The notes: generated by a model not told the origin, from the letters alone. A stretch of DNA of 40,407 nt from Bacteriovoracaceae bacterium (GCA_021737405.1 JAIPEG010000022.1:1-40407); one strand, 5' to 3'. Counted from the first letter of the stretch, positions 16,387 through 24,690 are shown. Translations and numbers: made by a program.

Positions 16387-18819
16387 TTGAGGAAGGAACC
16401 GAACACAACATTGCTCAAAATCATTCCCTCTCTTTATCAATGGTATAAAGAAGTGGGGATAACTTTGCCAATGGTGGGCGCTCTCTTAACAATTGTGAGT
16501 TGTGTTCCTTCGCAAAATGGTGGCGGTGGTGGCGCTAAAAGAGTTCGCGGTGCAACCACAGATAATTCTACTTTTAGTGTCTCCCCTAATTTTGGTCGCT
16601 ACCTCGATGATAATCCTATCGCTTTGTCAGGAAACACTTCACTTGATTCTACAACACCTTTAGGTAAATTTTTGAATCAATCCCCAAGATTTATCACTTC
16701 TAATCAGTTCTTAATCGCTCCCTGCGCGTCTGGTGGCGCCGGCCTTGATCAGTGTCTTGAAGTTAAGGAAACGGATACATCGTCCTATATAACCGCCACC
16801 GAAAATCGTTGGGCCTTTAATACCAGTACTCAAGAATTTCTACAGGTTCAAACTTTCGCCAATATGAAAGATATAATGAACAAGTTTCATACGACACTTG
16901 AATTTAGCTATAACATTGCTCAGGGCTATGGTTATAACTCGGCCATTCCAAGCCAGCTTTTTACCAGTGATGACAATGCCTATTGGTTTAAATCGGGCAT
17001 TCTAAAAGGATATTCAAATTGTGGGGTTGAAAATAATGCTTTCTATGACCCTGCAGGAAACACTATTTGCCTAGGCCATATTACCGTTGAACCTCCTCTT
17101 TATGTAGCGACAGACCCAACAGTAACATGGCATGAAATGGGCCACGCTTTTAATAAGATTGGCATGAACACTCGTCACCGCGCCTTTGAAAGTAGCATCA
17201 GTGTCGACTCAAACTTAGGTTTTCTCTTTTATGATGAAGCAGGCGCTATTAATGAAGGGCTCGCGGACTTCTATGCCCTTTTCATGAACAACAGAACCCT
17301 CTTCGCTGATTGGGCCCTCGGTCGCTATTTAAAGCAGGCAAGACCTTTAAGCGAGTCTGAATCCGTTCACTCCCCAGGAGTAGAAAAGACTCAAGACGGA
17401 AGACTGTCCTATCCTACATATATTACCTATGATCCAAATGAACCTGAGAAAGCTTTTGAAGATGTTCACTACGCAGGCCAAATTCCCTCTCACTTTTTTA
17501 ATGCCTTTTACGAGTCCCTTCAAGACTCGAGTATCTGTGGTCTCAGTAGTGACCTCTCTTTAAAGATGACTTATCACCTCATATTTGAAACTCTCGCAGA
17601 AATTGGCGATCAGACGGCCACGGGCTCAGGGGTTCTCACCACAAATCCTGCTAACTTTAAAGTCAATCTTGATCCAACAAATGCAGTCGAATGGATGGCC
17701 AAAAATAAACCCATTACTTTCAGAAGATTCTTCCAAGTTTTTTCAAAATACTTTTTAAGAACTCTTGGTAATTCTAGTTTTGCTATTTGTAACGGTAGAG
17801 AATACTACCTAGATGATTATGAAAAACTTCTTGATAGCTATGGGCTTCTTCTTTTTAAAACCTATAATGAAAATGATAATAATATGTTCACTGGGCACAG
17901 TGGCTCAAATACGACTGTTACTCCTACCAACAGAGTCAAGTCTCAGCTTATTTCAAAGGACCTTCTCATTTTAGATAATAGAGAAAACGCCACCACGGCC
18001 TTTGTTATTGATAATCAGCGTGACATAAAGGCCGCTATTGAATCTTTAATTCTCTCTGGAAGAATTTCTTCTATTTCATCTCAGATAGATGGAAACTTTG
18101 CTTTTAATAATGGAAATGCCCAGATTAGCCCAGGAGAATTAGTCGCCGTGGCCGTTAATTTATATAACAACTCAAACTCAACCATGGCCGGAGTCCATCT
18201 CTTGGCCAATGATTGGGATCATGTAAAGAACGGAGCTCCTTGTAATAACCTTGGTGATAACTTTCCTCTCGATTCTGAGGGGGCTGCCAATTTAACAACG
18301 GGAGAAGGCGCTCAAGGTGGTTGTGACTACACCACGCGCTACAATGGTAAGAATATCCTTGTTGAGCCCAATGAGGAGCTCGCCCCAGTATGCTTAGTAG
18401 AGCTTCCTGATGAAGAGGCCACAAAGTGGGTCACTCAAGATAAGATGCGCACGAATATTGGTCTCGCAAAAACCAATTGTCTTGGTGGGGATACGTCTCT
18501 AAAAGATTGTTTTATCCGCGCCGTAAAAGGGGCCGATCATGCTTTTTACTCACGGATTGATTCAAAGAAAACGTGGGCCGAGAGTTTAATAACAGAAGAC
18601 GGGGTTCCTGAATTTAATTCAAGTAACGTGATCTTCTTTGAAGTGAGCCCGTGGATTCCACCTGGTACGACTTTTAATTGCCGTATGAGAGCTTCATTCA
18701 CCAACTGTGAAGACTGCCATCATGATGCCAACAATGGATATGATGATTATCTTGATTTTGAATTTGCAGGAGCAAAACCCTTTAAGATCATAAACTTTAA
18801 GTTTACCGTAATAGATTAA
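16387..18819 (+). CDS. Thermolysin-like (gluzincin) lipoprotein
   Basis: An 810-residue protein starting at a TTG, chosen because AGGAG lies ten bases upstream and the frame opens into a lipoprotein signal (LLTIVSC, Cys39). A Gly run and an Arg-containing linker follow. HEMGH at residues 249-253 provides the zinc ligands, and GAINEGLAD at 286-294 matches the thermolysin-family motif GAxNE with the third-ligand Glu at 290. This is the M4/M36 arrangement, so a membrane-tethered zinc endopeptidase is a strong inference. The remaining C-terminal 500 residues have no domain I can name but carry paired cysteines (CEDCHHD near the end). No propeptide domain of the FTP type was recognised. It lies between a large secreted coiled-coil protein and a membrane-anchored protein in one direction. 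Confidence 0.8.
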   Translation: MRKEPNTTLLKIIPSLYQWYKEVGITLPMVGALLTIVSCVPSQNGGGGGAKRVRGATTDNSTFSVSPNFGRYLDDNPIALSGNTSLDSTTPLGKFLNQSPRFITSNQFLIAPCASGGAGLDQCLEVKETDTSSYITATENRWAFNTSTQEFLQVQTFANMKDIMNKFHTTLEFSYNIAQGYGYNSAIPSQLFTSDDNAYWFKSGILKGYSNCGVENNAFYDPAGNTICLGHITVEPPLYVATDPTVTWHEMGHAFNKIGMNTRHRAFESSISVDSNLGFLFYDEAGAINEGLADFYALFMNNRTLFADWALGRYLKQARPLSESESVHSPGVEKTQDGRLSYPTYITYDPNEPEKAFEDVHYAGQIPSHFFNAFYESLQDSSICGLSSDLSLKMTYHLIFETLAEIGDQTATGSGVLTTNPANFKVNLDPTNAVEWMAKNKPITFRRFFQVFSKYFLRTLGNSSFAICNGREYYLDDYEKLLDSYGLLLFKTYNENDNNMFTGHSGSNTTVTPTNRVKSQLISKDLLILDNRENATTAFVIDNQRDIKAAIESLILSGRISSISSQIDGNFAFNNGNAQISPGELVAVAVNLYNNSNSTMAGVHLLANDWDHVKNGAPCNNLGDNFPLDSEGAANLTTGEGAQGGCDYTTRYNGKNILVEPNEELAPVCLVELPDEEATKWVTQDKMRTNIGLAKTNCLGGDTSLKDCFIRAVKGADHAFYSRIDSKKTWAESLITEDGVPEFNSSNVIFFEVSPWIPPGTTFNCRMRASFTNCEDCHHDANNGYDDYLDFEFAGAKPFKIINFKFTVID

Positions 18820-18835
18820 GGACGATTCAAAACAC

Positions 18836-19474
18836 ATGAAGAAGTTATTTCTTTTAACCACATTTCTCTTTGCCTGCACTCTTCTTTATATCTTTATCAT
18901 AAGAGGCCCTGAAGGCACTCAAGAAGGCCAGTGGCAAACCTATAAGAAAACGGGTCCTCAAAATATCTACTCCTACCCTACAACTCCAGAAGAGAAGAAA
19001 GAGGCGAAAATTGTCGATGGTCCCAAAAAAGAGGAAAAACCCCTGAGATCACCGGCCTCAAAGAAAGTCGAAAAGATGAAAGAGCGCACTTCAATAAAGG
19101 GCAGAAACTGGTCGCTGCTTCCAGGACAAGATCTTCCAAAAACCATCACCTACCTCAATAAAGTCAACGATAATTGGAAAGGCCTAATGGGCCAGGACAT
19201 CTTAAGGTTTTTGCGTCCAAAAACATCTCTCTTTATTAAACCACAAGCCCGTCTCACCCTATTAGAAAGAGATGGAGGCCGCCATGTAGAGCAAGTCATG
19301 GTTAAGATGCTCAGTCCCGAAGGGCGCCATTTTAGCTATCAAGCCTACATCGACAGTGAAACAGGAAAGATCATTAAGACCTGGAACAATACCATCCACG
19401 AGCCTATGGGCAAAAAGACCACCACCTTTAGAGCAACCGGCTCAATCGGACCAAGCGGATCAACGCGCTTCTAA
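18836..19474 (+). CDS. Membrane-anchored protein with PepSY-like C-terminal segment
   Basis: A 212-residue protein. The N-terminus MKKLFLLTTFLFACTLLYIF is a signal anchor or signal peptide, followed by a Lys/Pro/Glu-rich linker to about residue 90. The C-terminal part, about residues 100-190, has a pattern of strands and ends in YIDSETGKIIKTW, which resembles the closing strand-turn of PepSY-type domains that inhibit M4 proteases. If that likeness is real, a protease-inhibitor or chaperone role for the thermolysin-like protein 16 bases upstream would make sense; this is inference. The ribosome-binding site AAGGA is rather distant (about 11 bases). Confidence 0.6.
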   Translation: MKKLFLLTTFLFACTLLYIFIIRGPEGTQEGQWQTYKKTGPQNIYSYPTTPEEKKEAKIVDGPKKEEKPLRSPASKKVEKMKERTSIKGRNWSLLPGQDLPKTITYLNKVNDNWKGLMGQDILRFLRPKTSLFIKPQARLTLLERDGGRHVEQVMVKMLSPEGRHFSYQAYIDSETGKIIKTWNNTIHEPMGKKTTTFRATGSIGPSGSTRF

Positions 19475-19514
19475 TAAGACCTTGTAACTCCCTAAAATAA
19501 CAAATTTTCCTTCT

Positions 19515-19529
19515 GTAAAATACTTTTAC
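19515..19529. promoter_or_regulatory. Short inverted repeat upstream of the beta-barrel gene
   Basis: GTAAAA, TAC, TTTTAC forms a perfect 15-base palindrome 85 bases before the outer-membrane protein start. It could be an operator. The short, AT-rich arms make chance likely, so confidence is low. Confidence 0.25.
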
Positions 19530-19613
19530 ACCTCCTGAATATACTACCTATGTCACCCTTGAGCACCTCTAAGGACTGTATCATCTATTGGAAATCAAAC
19601 ATCGGAGAAAAAC

Positions 19614-20357
19614 ATGTCAACGAAAACACTTGGAATTATCGCGCTCTTTGCTCTCTCTGCTCCCCTTTTGGCCCAAACGAGAAAGAGCCCTTACGACAGA
19701 GGAACCACCAAGAAGTCCGTTAAGACAGTGACTAAACAAGAGGAAAAGGGTGAAGACCTTTGGGAGCTTAATTTAGGTATTGGTGCTCAAACGTTTGAGG
19801 TGGACGGTGACTCAGATAATTCAAGCTCCAATCGAATTGAAGTTAATATGGGTCGTATGTTTAGGCTCTCTGAAAATATCACGACAACAACTCTCGTAAA
19901 TGCTTCCCTCACTTCTATTGGACAAAGTGATCTTGATAAGGCCAACGCCGATGATTCAAATATTGGAATTAATATTGATTCAAGTCGATTTACAGATATA
20001 GGTCTTGCTCAAAAATTCTCCTATGAAATAAACTCCAATCTTGGAAAGTTTAAACCTTTCATTCAAGGTCATTACTCAACTGGTACCTGGACTACGAATA
20101 TTACTGCCACTGGATTATCAGGAGAGGTCGATATGAAAATGGATTATAAGCGATACGGGGCAACTGCTGGCGTAGAACTCGTACTTGCTGGCGGAATTGT
20201 GCCTTTCGTAAAGTATACCATTGATGAATATGATTTTGATAGAAGTGGTAAACTAGAAGGAAAACTAGGGGGAATCGCAGTTAATGAGACTATAGAAACA
20301 GAAGATGGAAAAGCATCATCCAATACCATCTCAGTTGGTCTTGGTGTAACCTTCTAA
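19614..20357 (+). CDS. Outer-membrane beta-barrel protein
   Basis: A 247-residue protein with a signal peptide (residues 1-20, ending PLLA before QTR). A short basic, Thr/Lys-rich linker to about residue 45 is followed by alternating hydrophobic/polar strands (LWELNLGIGAQTFEV, RIEVNMGRMFRL, TISVGLGVTF). It ends in a C-terminal Phe, the usual outer-membrane targeting signal for BAM. By eye, eight to ten strands fit the length, so a small OmpA/OmpW-type barrel is likely. A GGAG site precedes the ATG. The 139-base gap before it suggests its own promoter. Confidence 0.8.
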   Translation: MSTKTLGIIALFALSAPLLAQTRKSPYDRGTTKKSVKTVTKQEEKGEDLWELNLGIGAQTFEVDGDSDNSSSNRIEVNMGRMFRLSENITTTTLVNASLTSIGQSDLDKANADDSNIGINIDSSRFTDIGLAQKFSYEINSNLGKFKPFIQGHYSTGTWTTNITATGLSGEVDMKMDYKRYGATAGVELVLAGGIVPFVKYTIDEYDFDRSGKLEGKLGGIAVNETIETEDGKASSNTISVGLGVTF

Positions 20358-20362
20358 TTAAT

Positions 20363-20385
20363 AAAAAGATCTTTTTTCTTTTTGT
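20363..20385. terminator. Possible weak bidirectional terminator
   Basis: Five A, GATC, five T, then more T-rich sequence, between two converging genes. The stem is only A-T pairs, so it would be a weak hairpin; position rather than strength is the argument. Confidence 0.25.
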
Positions 20386-20441
20386 ACTAAGTTTTAAAAT
20401 GTTTTAACCACAAATTCTGAGAGATAAAATAAATGGCCTCT

Positions 20442-20999
20442 TTAATCAAATAAGAAGCTCTCAATCTCTTTAATATCTTTGAAGGTATTTTTTTCGTATT
20501 CAATTGTTGGGAGGCCATCCAATTCATTTCTTATAACAAACAAAGTCTGATTGCATATAACCTGAGATCTATAAACGCTTAGAAGTCTAAGAAATAAATT
20601 AACTGGAAAGATGGGATCCCTTTCCTCTCGGTAGTCTAAAACCATTTTTTTGTTACCTTGCCTTACCCCACATAGAACCTCACAATAGCTTGGTTTTTCA
20701 TCAATATTAAAGTGATCAAGAGAAAGATCATTTAAATCTTTATTTCTTTCAATGAAAACTAACTCGGGGTATTTCTTAGATAGCAATGTATATAGATCAA
20801 ACCTCTTGTAATCTCTTAAAAGAACCCAATAAGATATCATCAAAATCGGTACGATAAAGACAATGGTAATTTTAAAATAGTAGTATAAACTTATAGCCTC
20901 TCTATTTAGAAAGAATCCAACACCCAGAGCTGTTAATAATAAGCATAGATAAAATAGGTAGAGCCAAAAATCTGGTAGGCTTTTAACATATTTCCACAT
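20442..20999 (-). CDS. Two-TM membrane protein of unknown function
   Basis: A 185-residue protein. Residues about 12-31 and 44-62 are hydrophobic and should span the inner membrane as a hairpin. The remaining C-terminal 120 residues are charged and cytoplasmic by the positive-inside rule (RDYKRFD after the second segment). AAGGAAAT precedes the ATG at 20999. No family is recognised. It follows the YcxB-like gene by 48 bases on the same strand and is similar in design, so both may belong to one small operon. Codon and base use look more AT-rich than in the flanking secreted-protein block. Confidence 0.6.
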   Translation of the reverse strand: MWKYVKSLPDFWLYLFYLCLLLTALGVGFFLNREAISLYYYFKITIVFIVPILMISYWVLLRDYKRFDLYTLLSKKYPELVFIERNKDLNDLSLDHFNIDEKPSYCEVLCGVRQGNKKMVLDYREERDPIFPVNLFLRLLSVYRSQVICNQTLFVIRNELDGLPTIEYEKNTFKDIKEIESFLFD

Positions 21000-21047
21000 T
21001 TTTATTTCCTTTCGAACTTCTTAATAAACTAGTAGCAGGATATAAAA

Positions 21048-21536
21048 CTAATTCTCAATAACTTGCTTAATATTAGTTTTAATAAACCCAATAAATAAGA
21101 GATTCTCTTCCTCTGAAAAATAACGGAGAGGAATAAGGAAATAGATATATTTCGTTTGAAAAAGAAGAATATGGTTTTTTGTAAGTAAAGCCTTTTGGAA
21201 ATGATTCCATTTAATATTACTTTCCACACTAGTTTTTGTTAAAAATATATCTTCATCTCGAAAAATATAGGAAGCTGGACTTTGATTCATTTCTTTGAAA
21301 CTGTCTTTGATAAGGTGGGTAGTACGAATATAAAAAAATGAGGACAAAAAAATAGCCACAGGTAAAAAGATAACGACAAAAGAGATCAAATTATAATTGT
21401 CACGTATCAATAGAATCCCCAACGCCATTAAAAGAGATGATAAGACACCAGCTGCAAGCTGTTTCTTCAAAACTATATTTTTAACAAAAGAGATGTCATT
21501 TTCATTGTAATTGATGTTTTTTATAACAAGATTCAT
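21048..21536 (-). CDS. YcxB-like membrane protein
   Basis: A 162-residue protein from the ATG at 21536 (a TTG directly before it is less likely). Two hydrophobic segments at about residues 30-46 and 51-68 form a hairpin. The following soluble part has the order typical of the YcxB-like family: a strand-rich domain with IKWNHFQKALLTKNHILLF and then IYFLIPLRYF, matching the family's W-x-x-F/I ... lyl ... iP-x-x-x-F pattern. The function of that family is unknown. The gene is divergent from the TadB/C-like gene, with only 45 bases between the two starts. Confidence 0.6.
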   Translation of the reverse strand: MNLVIKNINYNENDISFVKNIVLKKQLAAGVLSSLLMALGILLIRDNYNLISFVVIFLPVAIFLSSFFYIRTTHLIKDSFKEMNQSPASYIFRDEDIFLTKTSVESNIKWNHFQKALLTKNHILLFQTKYIYFLIPLRYFSEEENLLFIGFIKTNIKQVIEN

Positions 21537-21581
21537 CAATAAATCTTATAATATAAGCTAAAAATGTAAAGGAGTTTTACG

Positions 21582-22226
21582 ATGCAGCCACATCATGACT
21601 TAGATGACCTAAAATCGATCATTATCTTAACAAAATTGAGTATGGATTCAGGGTTATCTGCTGAAGAGAGTTTGAAGGTAATTCATCAACAAAAACCAAC
21701 AGATTTTAATAGAGAATTATTGAAGCTTTGTAAAAAGGTTAGCGATTTAGAAAGTCTATCTCTAGAATTTCGATTAAAGCACGAAAACAATATTTTAAAT
21801 AGATTTCTTTATTTTCTACACTACTACAGCTCAATACAGTCCAGAGAGTGGTGGCCTGAAGCGACAGAACTCCTAAGAGAGCCTATTAAAAACCTCGTTG
21901 AAGAATGTCTTCTTGAAACTCCCTCAGACTCTCTGACGATACTTTGGTATTTAGATTTTTGCCTTTCACAGGGATTAAGTATTGGCCAAAGCTTTAAGGT
22001 CATTGAATCATGGGAAAAGAATTGTTATCACTCACTAGTCGTTAAGTTATCCCAATCAGACAATTCAGATCATCTGCTTAAAGTATTAAAGGTTTATGCT
22101 AAGGAAAAGAATGATCCTTTCTTAGAAAATTTAGGATATGGGCTTAGTGTTCTTTTAGAAACTGGCGGAAATATCGTAGCTTACTCATCTTTTTTAAGAA
22201 GGACACAAGTAAATTTTCGAGCATAA
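21582..22226 (+). CDS. Soluble helical protein resembling TadB/TadC cytoplasmic domains
   Basis: A 214-residue, all-helical protein without a membrane segment; AAAGGAG precedes the ATG. Two halves repeat one pattern: LTKLSMDSGLSAEESLKVI (about 17-35) and YLDFCLSQGLSIGQSFKVI (about 125-143), each followed by a run of helices. The end, LGYGLSVLLETGGNIVAYSS followed by LRRTQ, has the helix, Gly-Gly-Asn turn, helix order that closes T2SSF domains in TadB/TadC pilus-platform proteins. Those proteins normally have membrane helices beside the domain; none is here. The relation is pattern-based inference and must be tested. It could be a regulator or a decoy of a Tad/type IV pilus platform. The neighbours do not include other pilus genes. 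Confidence 0.55.
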   Translation: MQPHHDLDDLKSIIILTKLSMDSGLSAEESLKVIHQQKPTDFNRELLKLCKKVSDLESLSLEFRLKHENNILNRFLYFLHYYSSIQSREWWPEATELLREPIKNLVEECLLETPSDSLTILWYLDFCLSQGLSIGQSFKVIESWEKNCYHSLVVKLSQSDNSDHLLKVLKVYAKEKNDPFLENLGYGLSVLLETGGNIVAYSSFLRRTQVNFRA

Positions 22227-22299
22227 TTTAAGAATATCCTTTCAGAAAGATCAAAAATTAGTCACAATAGTCTCATCCAAAATAAACAAGGAAAAAAAA

Positions 22300-22752
22300 T
22301 TGAGACCAGACAGATATGAAGAATTAGAACAATTTATCCAGTCTTATACAGAGCACCCACAGGATGAGGGTTGGGAATCCTCTTTGTGGTGTGAAGTTTT
22401 TCACTACGATGCCCAAAAAATTATAAACAACTTCTTAGTAGTCGACTATAACGACCTAGTTTCAAAGTGGTCTGAACGGCCTCTTTGGTGGAAAAAGCAT
22501 TGTATTATGCTCTTAGAGCCCTCAACCCTAAACCTACCCGTTTTTAATGACTCTCTTAGGAGTGAAGACGATATTCTCGCTTTTTTGGCCTTGAGACAAA
22601 TGAGTTTTTGGTATGAATCAACTCAACGAACCCTATCAAAATTAAAAGAGCTAAGAGTAGAAAACGTTATGGAGACTATCTCCTCCACTAGCAGTGAGCA
22701 ATTTCGGCAAGAGTTTAAGCCTTTAATAGAATCTCTAAAAAAAATGGATTAG
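22300..22752 (+). CDS. Hypothetical cytoplasmic protein
   Basis: A 150-residue protein starting at TTG, with AAGG eight bases upstream and no better start nearby. It is acidic, rich in Trp and Leu (LWCEVF, PLWWKKHC, QMSFWYES) and mostly helical by eye, with no signal peptide or membrane segment. I recognise no family. Its length and composition would suit a small immunity- or adaptor-type protein, but there is no toxin gene nearby to support that. It ends three bases before the lipoprotein gene that follows, so the two are probably translated from one message. Confidence 0.55.
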   Translation: MRPDRYEELEQFIQSYTEHPQDEGWESSLWCEVFHYDAQKIINNFLVVDYNDLVSKWSERPLWWKKHCIMLLEPSTLNLPVFNDSLRSEDDILAFLALRQMSFWYESTQRTLSKLKELRVENVMETISSTSSEQFRQEFKPLIESLKKMD

Positions 22753-22755
22753 CTA

Positions 22756-23175
22756 ATGATGAAAGCTTTATTTTTCCTTTTGATTTTTTCAAGCTGTACT
22801 ACGGGCCATAAGCAAAAGATTAATGATGAATCTTTTGGCGCCTGTGGTTGTAGAATTTGGAAAGGATCTGAAAGATTTACCAATAATTTATTTTTGATAG
22901 ATGATGGAGAAAAAGTAGGCATTCTCGTAGACAATGAAATGCTCAACCTAAAATCCCAGATAAGGGAGGTACCAGAGTACTTCCAACATCAATTAAATGA
23001 GAGCTATAAAAGAAGTGATATTCAGAATGATTGGAAAATTCAAACGGAATGGAAATGTATAAGCTCTATTGGTGATGAGAGTGGTCCATCATCAGTATCA
23101 AAGGAATATGAAGTTGATGTAACGATTAACGACAAGTTTATAAATGAACATTTCGTAGGTTATTGTGGATGTTAA
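22756..23175 (+). CDS. Small Cys-rich lipoprotein
   Basis: A 139-residue protein with a short lipoprotein signal ending LIFSSC (Cys14). Other cysteines occur in ACGCRIW, in WKC and in the C-terminal YCGC, so disulfides are likely after export. Start at 22756 or at the next ATG at 22759. There is no separate ribosome-binding site, and the start lies three bases after the preceding stop, which suggests translational coupling. No family is recognised. No clear terminator follows. Confidence 0.6.
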   Translation: MMKALFFLLIFSSCTTGHKQKINDESFGACGCRIWKGSERFTNNLFLIDDGEKVGILVDNEMLNLKSQIREVPEYFQHQLNESYKRSDIQNDWKIQTEWKCISSIGDESGPSSVSKEYEVDVTINDKFINEHFVGYCGC

Positions 23176-23187
23176 GATTGATTACAT

Positions 23188-23564
23188 TCATTTCATAGTA
23201 TTTTTTCCAAACGTTATAACTGATTTAATTTTCCACATTTGTCCAGCGTCAATCTTTTTGGGAGAACAAGGACACAGATAAGCAATGCGCTTATTCTTAA
23301 TAGTATTCTCTTAAGTCATATATCCATTAAAACCATTCACGATGGCAAGACCACCAGAGAAAATGATACGAGAAGCTACCAAGGGGCGAAGCAACCTCAG
23401 AAACTGTCCTTAGCACTCCTAAAAAACGGTAATGCGCGTCTCTAAATCAAAAACTTCCCTATGGCCCGAGCGTCCATTTTGTATTTAATCAGTAGGTTAA
23501 AGGCCATGTGCCATAGAATATCGGCAATTTTTCGACCCCTAAAAAGCACCCCAAATACCCATAT
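23188..23564 (-). pseudogene. Gene-free stretch with broken, protein-like reading frames
   Basis: Between the small lipoprotein (ends 23175) and the next start (23723) lie 547 bases with no intact gene. On the minus strand three adjacent segments read as protein-like sequence broken by stops: 23442-23564 (RGRKIADILWHMAFNLLI near its middle), 23311-23409 (ending GGLAIVNGFNGYMT) and 23188-23310 (with YLCPCSPKKIDAG). The last two share a frame with one TAA between. There is no ribosome-binding site. It may be a decayed gene, a mobile-element remnant or a non-coding element; I cannot decide by eye. Confidence 0.3.
23278..23294. repeat. Small hairpin in the gene-free stretch
   Basis: ATAAGC, a five-base loop AATGC, then GCTTAT. 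A six-base-pair stem without a T-run; it may belong to an RNA or a mobile-element end, or be chance. Confidence 0.25.
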
Positions 23565-23586
23565 TTAAGCACTTAGACCCATATTT
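23557..23586. repeat. 10-bp direct repeat, 20-bp period
   Basis: ACCCATATTT occurs at 23557-23566 and again at 23577-23586. A 20-base period is two DNA turns, which puts both copies on the same helix face, as for paired protein-binding sites. It lies about 140 bases upstream of the secreted protein gene at 23723. Confidence 0.35.
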
Positions 23587-23722
23587 GCATTTTTCCTTAA
23601 CCTGAAAACCAATCCCGCGTATCATGAGTCTAAGAGCAGCATGAAGTTATTCTTAACTGTTAATGCACGAAGCGAATATTAAAGTTGTTGTACGTTTTCT
23701 TAAAGTTGCCGTGGAGGTTCTT

Positions 23723-24667
23723 ATGAGTTCACTAAAGTTGAAAAAAGTTGCCGCACTTATTCTTACGACTATGATTACTGTTCCAGTTTTTGGTACGGAC
23801 ATCACGGATGGGTCCATCCCATGCTCAGATGTTGCACAAAATGAAGAGGCCTATGGCTGTTCAATGGGTGAGGAAAATGCTGTAAACATTAAATACAAAT
23901 GTCTAAAGGCGCTAGGAAGTTTTGAAGTGCCCATGATGAGTGAGCCTAATGTTTTTGCAAATCCAAGTAAAATTAAAAAAGGTGATAAGATGATCGCCCT
24001 TGGCAAGCAAGATGGCTCCATCGTTTTTGGTGACGACCAAAAAGATTACAAGCTACCAAAAGATAAAATTAAAGAGGCCATCATGAGAAAATTTGGTGAC
24101 CAAGCAAGAACAAAAGAAGATTATAAAGTTACTTTTCAAACACTTACGGGAAAAATCACTCTCAAGTTTAAAAAGAAACCAGGAGTTGGCCAAGAGGCTT
24201 TTGATCTTGGAAAGTGGGAAAAGGTTGAAGAGAATGCTGATTCAAGTTCAGATGATAAGGCCTTTGTTGCCCTTGGAAATGAGGCTCAACAACAAGCACA
24301 AAGTTCTGGTGCCCTTAATAACATCCAGCAGAGTATGGATGAAAAAGTAGCAAGCTTTCCTTCAAAAGTAGATCAAAAAGTTGAAGAACTAGAGCAACTC
24401 TACCTTCAAAAAGAGCGTGAAGTTGATCAAAACTCTGACCTTAACAGCATGGAAAAAGTAACCATGAAAAGAACGATTAGAAATGAAAAGCAAGATAAGA
24501 AAAATCGTTGGTTACGTAAGAAGAGAAACCTCGCAACTCTTAGACAAGAGGCTTTGAGAAAGTGTATTGGCCAAGAGAGTCTGATATCTGAAAATGTCCT
24601 TCGTGGCACTTCTTCTGAAGCTGGTGGTCATGGTTCGTCAGGAATTGCATCAGCGGGAAGCAGATAA
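23723..24667 (+). CDS. Secreted protein with C-terminal charged coiled coil
   Basis: A 314-residue protein. I start at the ATG at 23723 because GGAGG lies seven bases before it and it gives a proper signal peptide (MSSLKLKKVAALILTTMITV to about residue 24). The middle, about residues 25-160, contains four cysteines and a strand-rich Lys-heavy segment. Residues about 216-281 are an extremely charged helix (DQKVEELEQLYLQKEREVD), probably a coiled coil, with a Cys just after it and a Gly/Ser-rich tail. No family is recognised. A strong terminator follows at once, and the Cys-repeat protein gene converges from the right. Confidence 0.75.
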   Translation: MSSLKLKKVAALILTTMITVPVFGTDITDGSIPCSDVAQNEEAYGCSMGEENAVNIKYKCLKALGSFEVPMMSEPNVFANPSKIKKGDKMIALGKQDGSIVFGDDQKDYKLPKDKIKEAIMRKFGDQARTKEDYKVTFQTLTGKITLKFKKKPGVGQEAFDLGKWEKVEENADSSSDDKAFVALGNEAQQQAQSSGALNNIQQSMDEKVASFPSKVDQKVEELEQLYLQKEREVDQNSDLNSMEKVTMKRTIRNEKQDKKNRWLRKKRNLATLRQEALRKCIGQESLISENVLRGTSSEAGGHGSSGIASAGSR

Positions 24668-24690
24668 GATGAATTGATAAAACTTAATCA

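Noticed and set aside
20442..23175. Considered as a defence or toxin-immunity island.
   Set aside because: No nuclease, NTPase, reverse transcriptase, toxin or transmembrane effector motif could be seen; only small unknown proteins.
23239..23445. Rightward 68-residue open frame.
   Set aside because: No ribosome-binding site, no recognisable composition, and it lies in the stretch with broken frames on the other strand.
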